A DNA stretch of 64,000 bases from Ochromonas danica. Lineage: Eukaryota; Sar; Chrysophyceae; Chromulinales; Chromulinaceae. A program made the position numbers and the translations under genes. Numbering within the stretch: position 1 is the first letter of the stretch; each line of letters opens with the position of its first letter. This document shows, in pieces, positions 9,312 to 20,975 of this stretch. The notes below the pieces were generated by a model. It was not told the origin of the DNA, searched no databases, and saw only the letters and a list, made by a program, of their open reading frames with translations. The stretch is taken from positions 1-64,000 of the forward strand of contig VKHL01000106.1 of assembly GCA_015146655.1 (NCBI GenBank). The letters run 5' to 3'.

Positions 9312-11419
9312 ATGACCGAAAATAATACCTTATTAGGTAAATGGAAATTAGTTAAAACAGGATCAGATTTTTTACCTGGTTTAGAGAATTTAACTGATGG
9401 TCCATTAGTTTTAAAACTATTAGGAAATTCTGATATTGAATTCTTTAAAATTGAGAAAAAGAAATATCATGATATTGAAGAAGTACATTTGACTTACGTC
9501 ACAAAGAATCTTTCTCTTAGTAGAAGTTATCAATTATGTTCTTTAAATATTGAACAAGTCAATGGAAATGATGTTATGTTAGCTATTGTCAAATCATGTA
9601 ATGAAGATTTTTCTGAAATGACACTTTGTCGATTAGGACCCAAAACAGGTCAAGGAAGGTAAGCCTGACTGACTGAGACGTACTATTACTATAGTCTTCT
9701 ATGTGTGTATTTGTGAGTGACTGATTGTTGATCCACATTGCTTTGTTCTAGTATGGAGTCATATAAGCTTGATGTTGGTAATGGTGAAATACGATTAAAA
9801 GTGGAAGTCTCCACAGCAGATGGAACAAGATTTAATCTCATCAAGTATTTGACTCGATTTGATGACTCTGGTGCTATACCCTTGGGTAATAATGAACCTG
9901 TCTTTACCTTGGGTAAATATACTATGGGATGGTCATTTTTTGATTTTTGGCCATCGACCATGTTATCCAATGCCACTATCTCTATTGTGAAGGCGATCAA
10001 AGTCCATAGTCAAGATAGTAAAAGTAACGCGAAGATCTTAGAGACTGCATGGACATTAGCAAGTTTCCAAGGAGAGGCACCAATTGACTTCTATGCGATT
10101 ACACGTTCTATGGGAGGAGTACTAAATGATGGTGAAGATGTCTACATGTTTGTAATCAAAGTGATTGTAGGGGATAGTAGTTGGTTTGTTGCTCATCGTT
10201 ATCGTGAATTTGATGCCCTGAGAAAGTATCTCTTGGCTCAAAGTCCTTTCGTGACATCATTCCAAGAAAATGATGCACGCTTTCCACGGAAAACACTTTT
10301 TCATTCCCCTACTGTCTTGGAGAGTCGAGCCAAAGCGTTGGATGAATTTATCTCTGTCTATCTTAAAGATGCTCGTATTTGTAGACAGAACTCTATTGAT
10401 GCCATCTGTTCATTCTTGCAGGTAAGAATAGTATTTTTGTGATATGACTAGCTGTCTCGTCAGATTGATTCATTGATTCATTGTTTGATCTTACTGGTGG
10501 TGTTCAGCTGCCGGAACATCTTTATGAAGTTGCTTTGGCGAAGAGGCTAGTCCCCCCACCTGAGCCAACAGTTACGACTATATCTGCACCTGCTTCTTCT
10601 CACAATGCAAGTGCTCAACCATCTCCCGCTCGAAGTCAAAATGTTTCCCAGCCTGCTTCTGCACACACCTCTTCCTCTTCGCTCCATATTCTTGGACGGC
10701 CAGCAGCCCCTCTTCCTGCTGCGCCATCTGAAGCCGCTACCAGCATCGATGAAGGTGACCCTAATATTGGTATGGGCAGAGTTTCAGTCGCATCTTTCTT
10801 CCCTGGTGTGGAAGAACGAGCAGGTACACGAGAAAGTATCAGCGACGTGAACAAACCAGCTGTACGAAAAGCCCTCCAAGTTTCCGCTCCAAAGGCTCGA
10901 TTGATGTCCGCTATGGGAGAAGAGGGTATGCAGATAATTAAACATGGCCGACAAGGTGCTCCAAAACGCCGTTCTCTTTTTATTTCTCCTGATGGAGTGC
11001 ATTTAATTATTCAAGCTGAAGATCATTATAAGGTCGTCAAATTTGCTTCAATCACATCTATTCGTCTTGGTACAGATATTGATCCAGCTACACCAGCCTC
11101 GGTGTTAAAGAAGATTGAAGGTGAAGATCCAGAAGAATTGAATAAAAGACGGTCAACACGTCGTGGTACTTTATCTGGAGTATTGAGAGGTAACAAAGAT
11201 GTATTATTTGGCACGGCAACCTTGAGAAGATCATGTGATCCAAGCAAATTCGATAAGTGCATTTCTTTTATCACTCCTAATCGCACAGTGGATATCGAGT
11301 GCTTAAATGTTGAGGATTTGCGCGTCCTGCATGACACTATGACAGAGATCTGCCGACATAACAACACCATAAGCAACAAAGAAGAAATTGCAAGTGTCCG
11401 AAATGATGATGGTAGATAA
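9312..11419 (+). CDS. PX-domain phosphoinositide-binding protein
   Basis: Three exons: 9312-9658, 9752-10421 and 10508-11419. The introns are 93 and 86 nt with good GTAAG donors. The joined product is 642 residues. The N-terminal ~200 residues are unrecognised but look like a lipocalin/START-style beta-rich domain. A PX domain follows around 245-340: 'SSWFVAHRYREFDALRKYL', a central 'FPRKTLF' and 'LESRAKALDEFISVYL'. PX domains bind PI3P-type lipids on endosomes. After a Ser/Ala/Pro-rich linker, the last ~180 residues ('KRRSLFISPDGVHLIIQ', 'ITSIRLGTD', 'CISFITPNRTVDIECLNVED') have the strand pattern of a PH-like domain. A membrane-traffic or signalling role is inferred. The exact PX boundaries are approximate. 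Confidence 0.82.
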
Positions 11420-11730
11420 GATAAGAGAACATGACAAATAAAGTGCATTGCTCGCTGCTTGTTGGTGAGACTATTTTTGTTGGTTTTGGTTTTAATTGTC
11501 TTGTGAGTATCAGTAGACCAGCTGGTAGTAAAATGACCGAGACAAGCAACTTTTGTTAAAGTCAATTATTATGATGATAAATATAGACTATCTCTCCAAG
11601 AATTAAGAATTGGTGATGAAGTAGTATTTCTCAATTGTTAGATTAAATGAATTCTGTCACGTATGAAGATCAATCCTTCTAACCTCTTTTCTTTCCACAT
11701 AGCTACTCATCACAACAGTGTGTATTGTAC
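11420..11730. other. Convergent 3' spacer
   Basis: 311 bp between two converging genes; presumably both 3' UTRs. Nothing else is seen. Confidence 0.5.
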
Positions 11731-13519
11731 TTATTTATGATAACGTGAATCACTTTTAGCATCACTATACTTGGACTCTGACAATTTGCTTTCCTCTTTG
11801 CGACCTTTCTTGAGATCGGGGAAGGCTGAGGGAGGGAGATGTCGATTCTGATCATAAATGTCGACATCTTCTTCAAAGTCATCTTCATATTCTTCTTCTT
11901 GCATTGTACTAACAGGTCGACGACCATACTGGTAAGGTACTTGTTGAGGAGGCTGTTGCATAAACGATGAAGAAAAGCTGCCAGATGATGTGAAAGGATT
12001 GAGACGACGTTGGGATTGATTCATTGACAAAGACATTGCCATCCCATCTTCTGAACCCCAAGTACCAGACATGTCAAAGCTACTCTTTGGTAATCGGATG
12101 TCGGCCCGTGGAGGTTGAGCTTGAGATTGAGGAGGTAATGGCTGAGCAGGTTTACTGGGAGGACCCATTTTACGTTGACGATCAACATCTTTCAACCAGC
12201 TCTTAATAACCTAAGATCATTTAACACCAAACACCATCAGTCTCGTAAACAAGGAAGTGTACACGTTAATATTCCCACACAAACTCACCTCATGAGCTGT
12301 TTCCAGGTCTGTGAATTGATGTGTTTGAAACCATGAACAATCGCGAATCAATTCTAAACAAGAAGATCGTTCAGCAGGATCCTTTGCCAAAGTTGATCGA
12401 ATAAAAGGTCTCATAGAGGAAGGATAAACAGAGCTTTTAGAAAAAGAGTAGACATCAAAGGTCTCGAAAGTGGCCGAGAGATGGACTGGTGTTTCCGCAG
12501 ATTTCTGAAAGGGATATGCCTTTGTCCATAATTGGACAATACTGAGTCCCACTGACCATACATCTGCTGATGAGTCATATTTCTCACCTAAGAGTCGCTC
12601 AGGACTCATGTAGATATATGTCCCAACAGAGGAATGAGACATTGCTGTGGAATGTTCCAATTCTTTGGAAATACCAAAATCAGACAGTTTAACATGTCCC
12701 AAAGAGTTCATTAGCGCATTAGCAGGTTTAATATCACGATGAATTTGCTTTTCATGATGTAAATATCCCAATCCCCAAACCATTTGGAAAGCAATTGCTG
12801 CCAGGACAGGTTCTGGTAGTACCACACTGGGGTTGAGAATCCACTCCAAGTTACCTCGATCCATATACTCTAAGATAATACCAATACTACCTGAATCATG
12901 GAATGCACCTTTTAAGGAGATAAGAGCATCACATGAGAAGGTAGTTAATAACAAGATCTCATTGTAGAGTTGAGAGGCTTGATCGCGATCGAAGATGTTG
13001 AACAGTTTGATAGCGTAGGTCTCTCCTGTTCGTCGATGTTGTGCCAAGTTAACAGAAGAACATGCACCATGACCTATACGCTTGCCAAGGATAAGGTCAT
13101 TATAGGAGACTTCCATCTAATACATACATTATCCCAGAGAGATGATGAACGATGAACATTGAAAACAATTAGGAGGGGATGAGAAGGAATAGGAGGAGAA
13201 GGAGGATAGACTCACTTCAACTTCTTCTCCATAGAGTCTCTATAACAAGTCATTCAATATGAGTGAGTCAGGAGGCAGTCAAAGCATGAGCTTGTAGCAG
13301 AACAGACTCACTCACCATATGGTCGGCACCAACAGATAATCCTTCATCACGATAAGTTGCTTCAAGAGTATCATCATTCTGACGTAAACTAAGATCAAGC
13401 CTGAGACTATTCATTTACCAATATTATTTAAAAATTGACCAAGAAAGGAGAGAATGACTAGACAATGTCATGTGACTTCCTCACTCAAACAAGGCAATCG
13501 TTTCCGTCGGTTGCGCCAT
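11731..13519 (-). CDS. MAP2K-like Ser/Thr protein kinase
   Basis: Five inferred exons: 13485-13519, 13316-13400, 13216-13239 (a 24-nt microexon), 12289-13116 and 11731-12210. All junctions are GT-AG and keep frame, giving 483 residues. The kinase domain has the glycine loop 'GKRIGHGACSSV', Lys85 in 'YAIKLF', Asp176 in 'IHRDIKPAN', DFG at 195-197, and 'VGTYIYMSPERLLGEKYD', the MAP2K form of the APE motif. Ser/Thr residues between DFG and 'VGT' sit where MAP3Ks phosphorylate. The ~160-residue C-terminal tail is Pro/Gln/Ser-rich, then acidic and basic ('EEEYEDDFEEDVDIYDQ'), and looks disordered. The N-terminus 'QNDDTLEATYRDEGLSVGA' is plausible but has no docking motif I can assert. Exons 1-2 are the least certain. 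Confidence 0.85.
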
Positions 13520-14361
13520 TTTACCACTTTGGGCACCCTATTTTACCTGTTCTGGCAGTTGAAGGACTAAACATGATGAGATCTGATCTTGCGACATAGT
13601 TACAACATCATGTACATGTGAGTATTTTATTGGAATGTAGTAAACTGACTTCCGTTGTGATGATCGGATTAATTTCACTGCTTCCATTATTTTCGGTTCC
13701 CTTTTGTATGTCCAGTTCCGGTACACAAGAAATATGCTCTGGGCGAGCGGCATAAATATGATTTCGAGCGGCGTAAATCAGCCTAACACATTGATACGTG
13801 ATGACGACAATAGATTTATAAAAATAATTCGCATGGAAATCCACCCACTCATTTTGCGACAGTAGAGTTTTGCGGAGAGATGCGATGTAGTGTGTATGAC
13901 TTTCAACCTCCAAAATGTGAGATTTCTCATCGCAAAGGTGGAGGTAGAACCCCCGCATAAATTCTCACTACAGCACTGTACCACCTCACTAGCCACAGTA
14001 GCTAAGCGATCTCTGATCTGTCTGCTTCTCCTGTTGGTCAATCAGATACAGATCAAATTGAACTCTCTTGACAATTTCATCATCTCATAATAGCAACAAA
14101 AGCAACCTTTAAATAAGACAGATCTTTAAACATAGTTTATAAAGATTACAAAGATTCATTTCTATCTTCCGGATAACAACATCATATCACATCATATCAT
14201 ACATACTACCAAACCAAACTGTGTCATTCTTCAGATATTATTGAATTATTTCTTCTTCCCCTTTTCCCTCTCTCACCCCTCACCGCCATTTTTTAGGTCA
14301 TCATCTTTTTTTGCTTTTCTATTGTAATTATTTTTGGGTTTCTCTTTTTTAATCCTCCTCA
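13520..14361. other. 842-bp divergent intergenic region
   Basis: This separates the starts of the kinase and the RRM gene. Several medium open frames occur on the minus strand (13538-14041), but none has a domain, a good start or consistent codon use. Short CATCATATCA repeats lie at about 14181-14200, and pyrimidine-rich runs precede the RRM gene start. Confidence 0.5.
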
Positions 14362-16921
14362 ATGAGTATTTTCACCTCAGCCCAAGCGTTCCAACAAACT
14401 CGTCATGCACGAAGATTATATGTTGGTGGTATTCCACCTAACTATACAGATGAAGAAGAATTGAAATTATTTTTAAATACTGTTATTTCGAAAGGATTAA
14501 ATGAAGAAAATGATAGTTCTTTTGTATTATCAATTTATATAAATCAAAAGAAATGTTTTGCTTTCATTGAGTTACGATCAATCGAATTAGCAACAGCTTG
14601 TCTTGCTTTGGATGGTATTATTTTCAAGAAAGTTCCTTTAAAGGTGCTTCGTGCTAATGAATATAAACCAGAACTAATTCCACCTTCATTGACTAATAAA
14701 CCTCTTGTCTTGGACCTCTCAAGTTTTGCTTTTGGTAATTCTGGATCTAACCCTCCTTCAGCTAAACTGACCCCTCTTCCTGATATCAAGATTGTGGAAG
14801 GCAAGATTGACTCTATTATCAAGTTCACTCCTCTTGTGTCTCTTGAGCTGGGAACATTAACTGTGATTGGCTATCCATTTGATGGAAACAATCAACGAGA
14901 CTCGCTTCCTAAAGTTGCTGCAAATGGTGCTGCAACCACTGTTTTAGCATCGAAAGGATGTGCTAGTACCCCTCGTTATCTGAGAAATCAATTGAAAAAG
15001 TACAAGTTTGGTAGCTTAGAGAATCCTGAATATGAAGTTGACATGACCAATATGAAGATAATGGACATTGGAGATGTCGTAGCGGGTAAAACCCCAGAGG
15101 AATCCTTGACTCATCTAACAACAGTTGTGGAAGAAGTGGCGAGGCTAGGTGGTTCTGCGTTTTATATTGGTGGATCTTGTGATATATTTAGTGCCATCGC
15201 TGGAGGACTTCTAAAAGTCACGGGTGATCACGGTTTAGGAGCAATAGTTATAAGTGCGCATATGCGCGATTTACAAGATGAAACATCTATTTTATTGAAT
15301 GATTCATGTGTTAGTCATGTTCGTTTGGCCGCTCAGGTGACTGCCTTTTTCTCTTCTGATTTATTGGTTCTGATAAGCTAACCTTGCGATCAAATAGGGA
15401 TCTCTTTGCACGGCTGATATTGTCTCCAACGTTCAGGCATCTCATGGGAAAATTATTTGGTTGTCCAAAGACATTCGAGGACAAGGTTTTGCTGCGACTG
15501 GCAACATGGAGAAAGCAACACACACTAGAAGAGCCCTGAATGCATTCCATGATGCCTTGAACTTCGTCTCTGAAGGATGTCAATTCCCTAAACCTATCAT
15601 GGTTGCATTAGATATGAGCGCGGCGTGCAGTGGAGTGGGTGGCTCTGCACTGGCAGGTTCTGGTCCTCAGGGTCTCAACACAGAGGAATTGTTGGAAATA
15701 GCGATGGCTGCAGGTGCTGATAGTCGAGTCATTGCTTTGGCTATTTCTGACTTCCAGCCTGGTCAAGACGATACGCGTGACAACCTGATGCTTTCTGAGA
15801 TTTTCTATCGGTTCGCAATGGGAGTATCAACTCGCTCTGATAGCTTACGACCTATTTCACCACCTCCAGCCTCCAGCGTCGCCAATATGTCTCTCGCTGC
15901 AGCAAGTGAGTTGCTTTCTTTTTCGCTGTATTCTGGAGGAGGGAGTACTCCTCCCTCTGGGTCTAATGGTGGTGGCTTGGATAGCAATCGCTCTAGTGCT
16001 AATATCAGCCAAGCGTCTTCAACTTCTCTTCCTCCCTCCGGAGATCGCGGAGGAGGGTCATTACGCGCAATTATGGCTCTTAATGGTGGTATCACCAATA
16101 ATACCAGGCATTCTTATCTTGGAGTGGACTTTGGCTCCACATCTGCTGATAATTCAGCTGCCAGTTCAATCCGCTTGAGTGCTAGTGGCATCCCACAATC
16201 CGAAGATACTATGAACGGTATGCACAACATGTCAGCCTCCAGATCTAATTCCTATGCTGTTCCATCAAGAGTTTCTGATCCGAGCATGATGCTCAATTCT
16301 TACCAGTCTGGTGAAGATATCGACATGCATGATGCCAACAACAAGCGTATGGGGAGAAAGATGGAGCCCATCAATATGAATGATGGGTTAGTTGAACATT
16401 CCATGCAATACGCTCAATATAATAAAGCCAATCCTTTAAATACATCCGCCATGATGAATCAAGAACTGGAGTTACTAGATTCTCTGTTGCCACCATCTGA
16501 AAAACGTACAAATAACAGCCCTTATTACCCTGCCGCCTTCCCAACTTCCGCACCTCCTAACTATGAGCAGAGGAGGGGAGGTTTCCGTCTTTCTGGCGGT
16601 GGCCATATGGCTGCAAGTCAGACGCGAGTACTACCCCGGACTTTCTCCGGGGCATCAGGTGGTACCAGTGTTTCTGATACCTATGGTTATGAAGATGGTG
16701 AAGGTTATTATTCTTCTCCCCCAAGCTATTCTAGTACAGGTGGCGGTATGGCAAGCAATACCTTCGCTCTTGATTGTGCGGTAGCTGCTATGGGTAACAC
16801 AAACGGCAGTAATGGTGGTGCTGGTGGTAGTGGTGCTGGAAGCTCTCCTTTAAGTGGCGATCTGTTGCCTGGATTGCGTGGATTACTAAGTGATTCTGTT
16901 CCTTCATATTGGAAGCGTTAG
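14362..16921 (+). CDS. RRM (U2AF65-like) fused to a ureohydrolase-fold pseudoenzyme
   Basis: Two exons, 14362-15336 and 15398-16921, with a 61-nt intron; 832 residues. Residues 17-105 are an RRM: RNP2 'RLYVGGIP', RNP1 'KCFAFIEL', 'LALDGIIFKKVPLKVLR' and then 'EYKPEL'. The last two are the wording of RRM1 of splicing factor U2AF65. Residues ~160-490 follow the arginase/agmatinase plan: 'LTVIGYPFDG', 'STPRYLRNQLK', 'MKIMDIGDV', 'AFYIGGSCD', 'AIVISAHMRD', 'IMVALDMSA', 'GLNTEELLEIAMAAG'. The metal ligands are largely lost: GGDH is GGSC, DAHxD is SAHMR, and DxD has kept only its first Asp. The remaining ~340 residues are Ser/Gly/Asn-rich and probably disordered. Catalysis is unlikely; an RNA-binding scaffold or metabolite sensor is a guess. 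Confidence 0.83.
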
Positions 16922-17686
16922 TGATTTACTCAGACAGTTATTGCCACCTATCTTAGTCTCTTCTTTCCTTCTTGCATCTGAGTGTTGAAAAACTTGAATT
17001 CTAATAGTTGCAAGAGCAGCCCATTAGTGTGTTAGGCTATATATATTTTTTTATTTTCATGTGCTGCCCATTATTTCTCGCGGCTCTCGCCTTTTCTCTT
17101 TCATTTTTCTGGCTGAGCTCTTTGCTATTTGTAGAACCACTTGAGTTGTCTGTCGTTGGAGCAAATGCTCGTTACTGTTGTGACTTTTAAAGTTGTGTCC
17201 AAGTTCTACTGTCATCATCGCCCCTCCTCAGCGTTCTCTATTATTGAGTTCATGTCAGCTGTCAACGATAAATTGCGTTGAAGGAGGTGTGGCTGCTGTG
17301 CTGTCTTCTCTGTGGTAGTTGCAATAGGATAGTGTAAGTTGCTTAGTTTCTCAGTTCTCTATGGTTGAATAGATTAGCTGTTCAGACCATTGCAGGGGAT
17401 GTTGAGTCTTCTTCGGTTTGCTAATTAACGAGCGACGTCTATTGAATTTCCATCATGGAACGTGTGCACCTTTCTTTGAGCTTGGCTGAGACTATCAACT
17501 CTGACTACTATAGCAATGATTGCAATCACGAAGGAAGCTACAGAATGTGGTGCATGGCGGAGTTTCTTAGAAAGCAGCATTGAAAGAAATTCCCCAAAAT
17601 AAATTGTTCGCATCCTAAACAATATCTTAACCTCTTATCCTTCATTGCACTATGTTTATGTATATCCGAATCTCTTTCTCTCTCCA
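16922..17686. other. 765-bp convergent spacer
   Basis: 3' regions of the RRM fusion and of the C9orf78-like gene. No supported gene. The stretch is T-rich around 17040-17110. Confidence 0.5.
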
Positions 17687-18654
17687 TTAAAAGCGAACCA
17701 TCTCCTGTTGTTTCTGTTAAACAAGAAAAAGCATCAGTATCATTAACCACAACGTGTCCAATATTGTGCATGTCTCACCTTTTTATACTGTGAGAAGACT
17801 TTATCATCCGATGCTCTTTGAGGTCTGACTCCCTTCAATCGAATGGAATCTGTTGGCAAATTGCTGCTGTCTTGAGTAGTACTAGCCTCTTTTGATTGTA
17901 AGACCGTGGGTGGCACCATCGAATCATAGGGTACATGGAAGCGCTGAAAGCCTCCTTTAATCTCATTAGAAAGACGGTTCTGCCTGCGTCTATCTTCCTC
18001 TTCTTGTTGCCGCCGCCTGGCAGCTGCTTCGGTGTCTTTGATATTCTTTGCCTTGAAAGAAGATGGCAAGACCACTTCTGCAATACCAGTACTCCATGTC
18101 GCAACTACCTCTTCTTCATGTTCACCTTTCTTGGTAGTAGAAGAGAAAGGAAGACCTTTTAGTTCCTCTGGGATCTTGTAGATGTCATCATCAGGTAGTT
18201 TTCTTGTTGATTGCCTGGAATCAGATTGACTGGAGGAATAATAGACAATTAGCTATCGACATTGAGTGGTAAAGGGAATATCATACTACCTGTCATTCTC
18301 CAAGAGACCAAGCTTCTCATTGATATAAGCTTCCATGATCTTCTCATGTGGCACAGTTGTGCCAAGCCCATGAGAAGAAAATTGAGAACCCAGCATAGTC
18401 TCTACAGTCTTCTCAGTCGTCTTATTACTCGATCCTTCTTTCAAGGAGGAGGAAGAAGAAGAAGATTGCTGAGAATGAGCTAATTCTTCTGCTGAGATTC
18501 CATTCTTTCGTGTGCGACTATCTTGTAAATGCTTCACTTCGCGCAGTTTAGCCAAGGCCAAGTCTTCTTCTTCTGTCTCTGTGTCCACTTTACGCTTACG
18601 AACATTTCCACCATTTGCTTGAGGTAAAGATCGTTTCTTAAATGTAGTGTTCAT
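17687..18654 (-). CDS. C9orf78/Tls1-family spliceosome-associated protein
   Basis: Three exons: 18290-18654, 17779-18229 and 17687-17713. The last adds only eight residues and the stop. Total 280 residues; human C9orf78 has 289. Matches run along the whole protein: 'LREVKHLQDSRTRKNGISAE' (human LEETREVQNLRKRPNGVSA), 'EAYINEKLG' (KYIETELKK), 'DDDIYKIPEELKG' (CLYELPENIR), 'GIAEVVLPSSFKAKNIKDTE' (GIPEVDLGIDAKIKNIISTE) and, at the end, 'RASDDKVFSQYKK' (KATDDYHYEKFKK). Family members bind the U5 helicase BRR2 and affect 3' splice-site choice; the fission yeast Tls1 also influences telomeric silencing. The protein is basic/acidic mixed and mostly helical. Nuclear location is inferred. Confidence 0.85.
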
Positions 18655-19022
18655 GGCTGGTCATTGGCTAATAATGATGTGATGAAGGCATTTATTGAAG
18701 GGGCAGTGTGAAGTTAAAGTTAACTACCAAACACAGAAAAATGGTTTTTGGGTTGGCAAGTGTAAGTCTACATAGTCCAACATATATTGATGTTCAGAGG
18801 ATTATGTATCGCCGATTAACAACTATTGCTTAATCATCATCTTGATTGATAAGCTACCAGAGGGAGCATATAAAGTATTACTCAATATCCTGAGCAGTGA
18901 AGATAAAAAACCAGCTGTGTAATTATAAGGTCGCAGCAGGCTTTTGAACTGAAAAATGGACTGCCGGCTGTATGTTTATCGGGTATGCTTAACTTCACAG
19001 AAAGACAAACAAAAAGGCAATC
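18655..19022. other. Divergent promoter region
   Basis: 368 bp between the C9orf78-like and MiaB-fusion starts. No coding signal. AAAGTTAACT at about 18716 resembles a GTTAAC pair near 23270, which may be chance. Confidence 0.45.
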
Positions 19023-20975
19023 ATGACAACAACGATGCAAAGCTCTACAGGAACTAAAGTCCTTATCTTCTATCTTCTTCTTCTATTGACTTTTCATGTA
19101 TTTCCAAGTGATGGATTCTATCTTCTATCTGCCAATAATAATCTTCAGAGAATAGATGATTTTTCAACAAGAAGATGGATGGAAACTCCAACAAAGCGCA
19201 CAATTCCTGATTTGAAAGATGTCCCCACACGAATACGAGATATGATCCCACCTTCCAATATTCATTCTTTCCAACTAAGACATATCCAACTATCAAGTAA
19301 AGCAATGGCCGAAGAATGCAAAGGGATGATCAGTCGTGGCGAGACAACATTTGAAGAGCTGGCATCTTCCCTCTCAACATGCACACTCTCCAAAGCTCAA
19401 GGTGGATTGTTGGGATGGATTGACGTTAGTCAGCATGAAGCTACTTCTCCATCCTATCTCATTCCTTCGGAGTTGGTTCAGGCAGCTTATAATATGAGCA
19501 AAGGGGACCTGCGAATTGTGTCCACTGATCTTGAAAACCATTGGCATCTATTGCAGCTTGTCGATATTATTACTAAGCTTTCACCCTTTGTAAAGAAGAG
19601 GAAGATCCAGCAAGTACGTGATCTACTCTCTGGCGTAGATAATGACATTGGCACGAAGAAGCGGAAGTACTATATCGAAACCATGGGTTGTCAGATGAAT
19701 ACAGCTGATTCTGAGCGTATGGAAGCACAACTTACAGACTTTGGCTATGAGAAAACAACCAATTCCTCTGAGGCAAACATCGTGATATTTAATACATGCT
19801 CTATACGTGATCATGCTGAACAAAAGGTCTACTCCTATGTTGGTCCCCATGCAGCTAGAAGACGTGCAGGTCAACCAGTATCCATCCTTGTTGCTGGTTG
19901 TGTCGCACAACAAGAAGGTGAAACCTTACTACGGCGATTTCCAGAGATAGATGCCGTTGTTGGCCCTCAGTATGCCAATCGACTAGGCGATTTGTTGCCT
20001 TTGCTTGCTTCAGGTCAACAAGTGGTTGCCACTGAGCCAGTCCATCAATCCGAAGACACTTTGCCAGCACTAAGAAGTAATGATATTTCTGCATATGTTA
20101 ATGTTATTTATGGTTGTAATGAACGTTGTACTTATTGTGTCGTACCGTCGACACGTGGTGTGGAACAAAGTCGCACCAAGGAAGCCATTGTAGCAGAAGT
20201 GAAGGGATTGGTAGCTGAAGGCTATCAAGAAGTTACTCTCCTGGGACAGAATATCGATTCCTGGGGGAGAGATATGAATCCAAAGCAACGCTTTGCTGAC
20301 CTATTAGCTGCAGTAGCACAAGTCGATGGGATTCATCGAGTGCGATTCCTCACCAGTCATCCCAAGTACATGTCTGAGCGAGTAGTTCGTGCGGTTGCGA
20401 CTTATCCGCAACTAATGCCATGCTTTAACGTGCCTTTCCAAAGCGGAGACAATGAAGTGTTGAAATGGATGCGACGTGGTTATAGTCGAGAACGTTATTT
20501 GGAAATTGTGCGAATGATTCGCTCCGCACTACCCGATGCTGCTATTACTGCTGACTGTATAGTCGGCTTTCCTGGAGAGACAGAAGAACAATTTCAGCAG
20601 ACGTTGTCTCTCATGGAAGAAGTTCACTTTGATATGCTCAATACCGCAGCTTATTCTCCTCGTCCTAATACACCTGCTGCCTTATGGGACAATCAATTGC
20701 CTGAAGATGTTAAACAAGATCGCTTACAAAGAATTAACATACTGGCTAATGCACATGCATTGGAGAGATCGAGACGATTTGTTGGTCGTGTTCAACCTGT
20801 TTTGGTGGAAGAAGTCAATCTGAAGTCTCCTAATCAAGTCATAGGACGTAATCCACACTCTCGCTTGGTTTACTTCCGTGGTGACTTTAGTCAATTGAAA
20901 GGCAAGATTGTTGATGTACGAATAGTTGAGGCAAGACCTTATAGTCTTATTGGAGAGTTAGTGGAAACATTGTAA
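19023..20975 (+). CDS. MIAB: Parvulin-like domain fused to plastid tRNA methylthiotransferase MiaB
   Basis: Single exon, 650 residues. MiaB adds the 2-methylthio group to N6-isopentenyl-A37 of tRNAs using two iron-sulphur clusters and SAM. Residues 1-31 are a signal peptide ending 'PSDGF', a plastid-type leader. Residues ~83-185 match a PpiC/parvulin rotamase: 'FQLRHIQLSSKAMAEE', 'TTFEELASSLSTC', 'AQGGLLGWIDV', 'LIPSELVQAAYNMSKGDLR', 'HWHLLQLVDI'. MiaB starts at ~215. The N-terminal cluster Cys lie in 'ETMGCQMN', 'FNTCSIRDHAEQK' and 'VAGCVAQQEG'; radical-SAM Cys are in 'YGCNERCTYCVVPSTRG'. A C-terminal TRAM domain ends 'RIVEARPYSLIGEL', which reads like bacterial or cyanobacterial MiaB rather than mitochondrial CDK5RAP1. 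A plastid origin by endosymbiotic transfer is inferred. Confidence 0.92.
   Translation: MTTTMQSSTGTKVLIFYLLLLLTFHVFPSDGFYLLSANNNLQRIDDFSTRRWMETPTKRTIPDLKDVPTRIRDMIPPSNIHSFQLRHIQLSSKAMAEECKGMISRGETTFEELASSLSTCTLSKAQGGLLGWIDVSQHEATSPSYLIPSELVQAAYNMSKGDLRIVSTDLENHWHLLQLVDIITKLSPFVKKRKIQQVRDLLSGVDNDIGTKKRKYYIETMGCQMNTADSERMEAQLTDFGYEKTTNSSEANIVIFNTCSIRDHAEQKVYSYVGPHAARRRAGQPVSILVAGCVAQQEGETLLRRFPEIDAVVGPQYANRLGDLLPLLASGQQVVATEPVHQSEDTLPALRSNDISAYVNVIYGCNERCTYCVVPSTRGVEQSRTKEAIVAEVKGLVAEGYQEVTLLGQNIDSWGRDMNPKQRFADLLAAVAQVDGIHRVRFLTSHPKYMSERVVRAVATYPQLMPCFNVPFQSGDNEVLKWMRRGYSRERYLEIVRMIRSALPDAAITADCIVGFPGETEEQFQQTLSLMEEVHFDMLNTAAYSPRPNTPAALWDNQLPEDVKQDRLQRINILANAHALERSRRFVGRVQPVLVEEVNLKSPNQVIGRNPHSRLVYFRGDFSQLKGKIVDVRIVEARPYSLIGELVETL

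Noticed and set aside
13538-14041. Several minus-strand open frames upstream of the kinase
   Set aside because: Mutually overlapping, no recognisable domain, and codon use unlike the neighbours.
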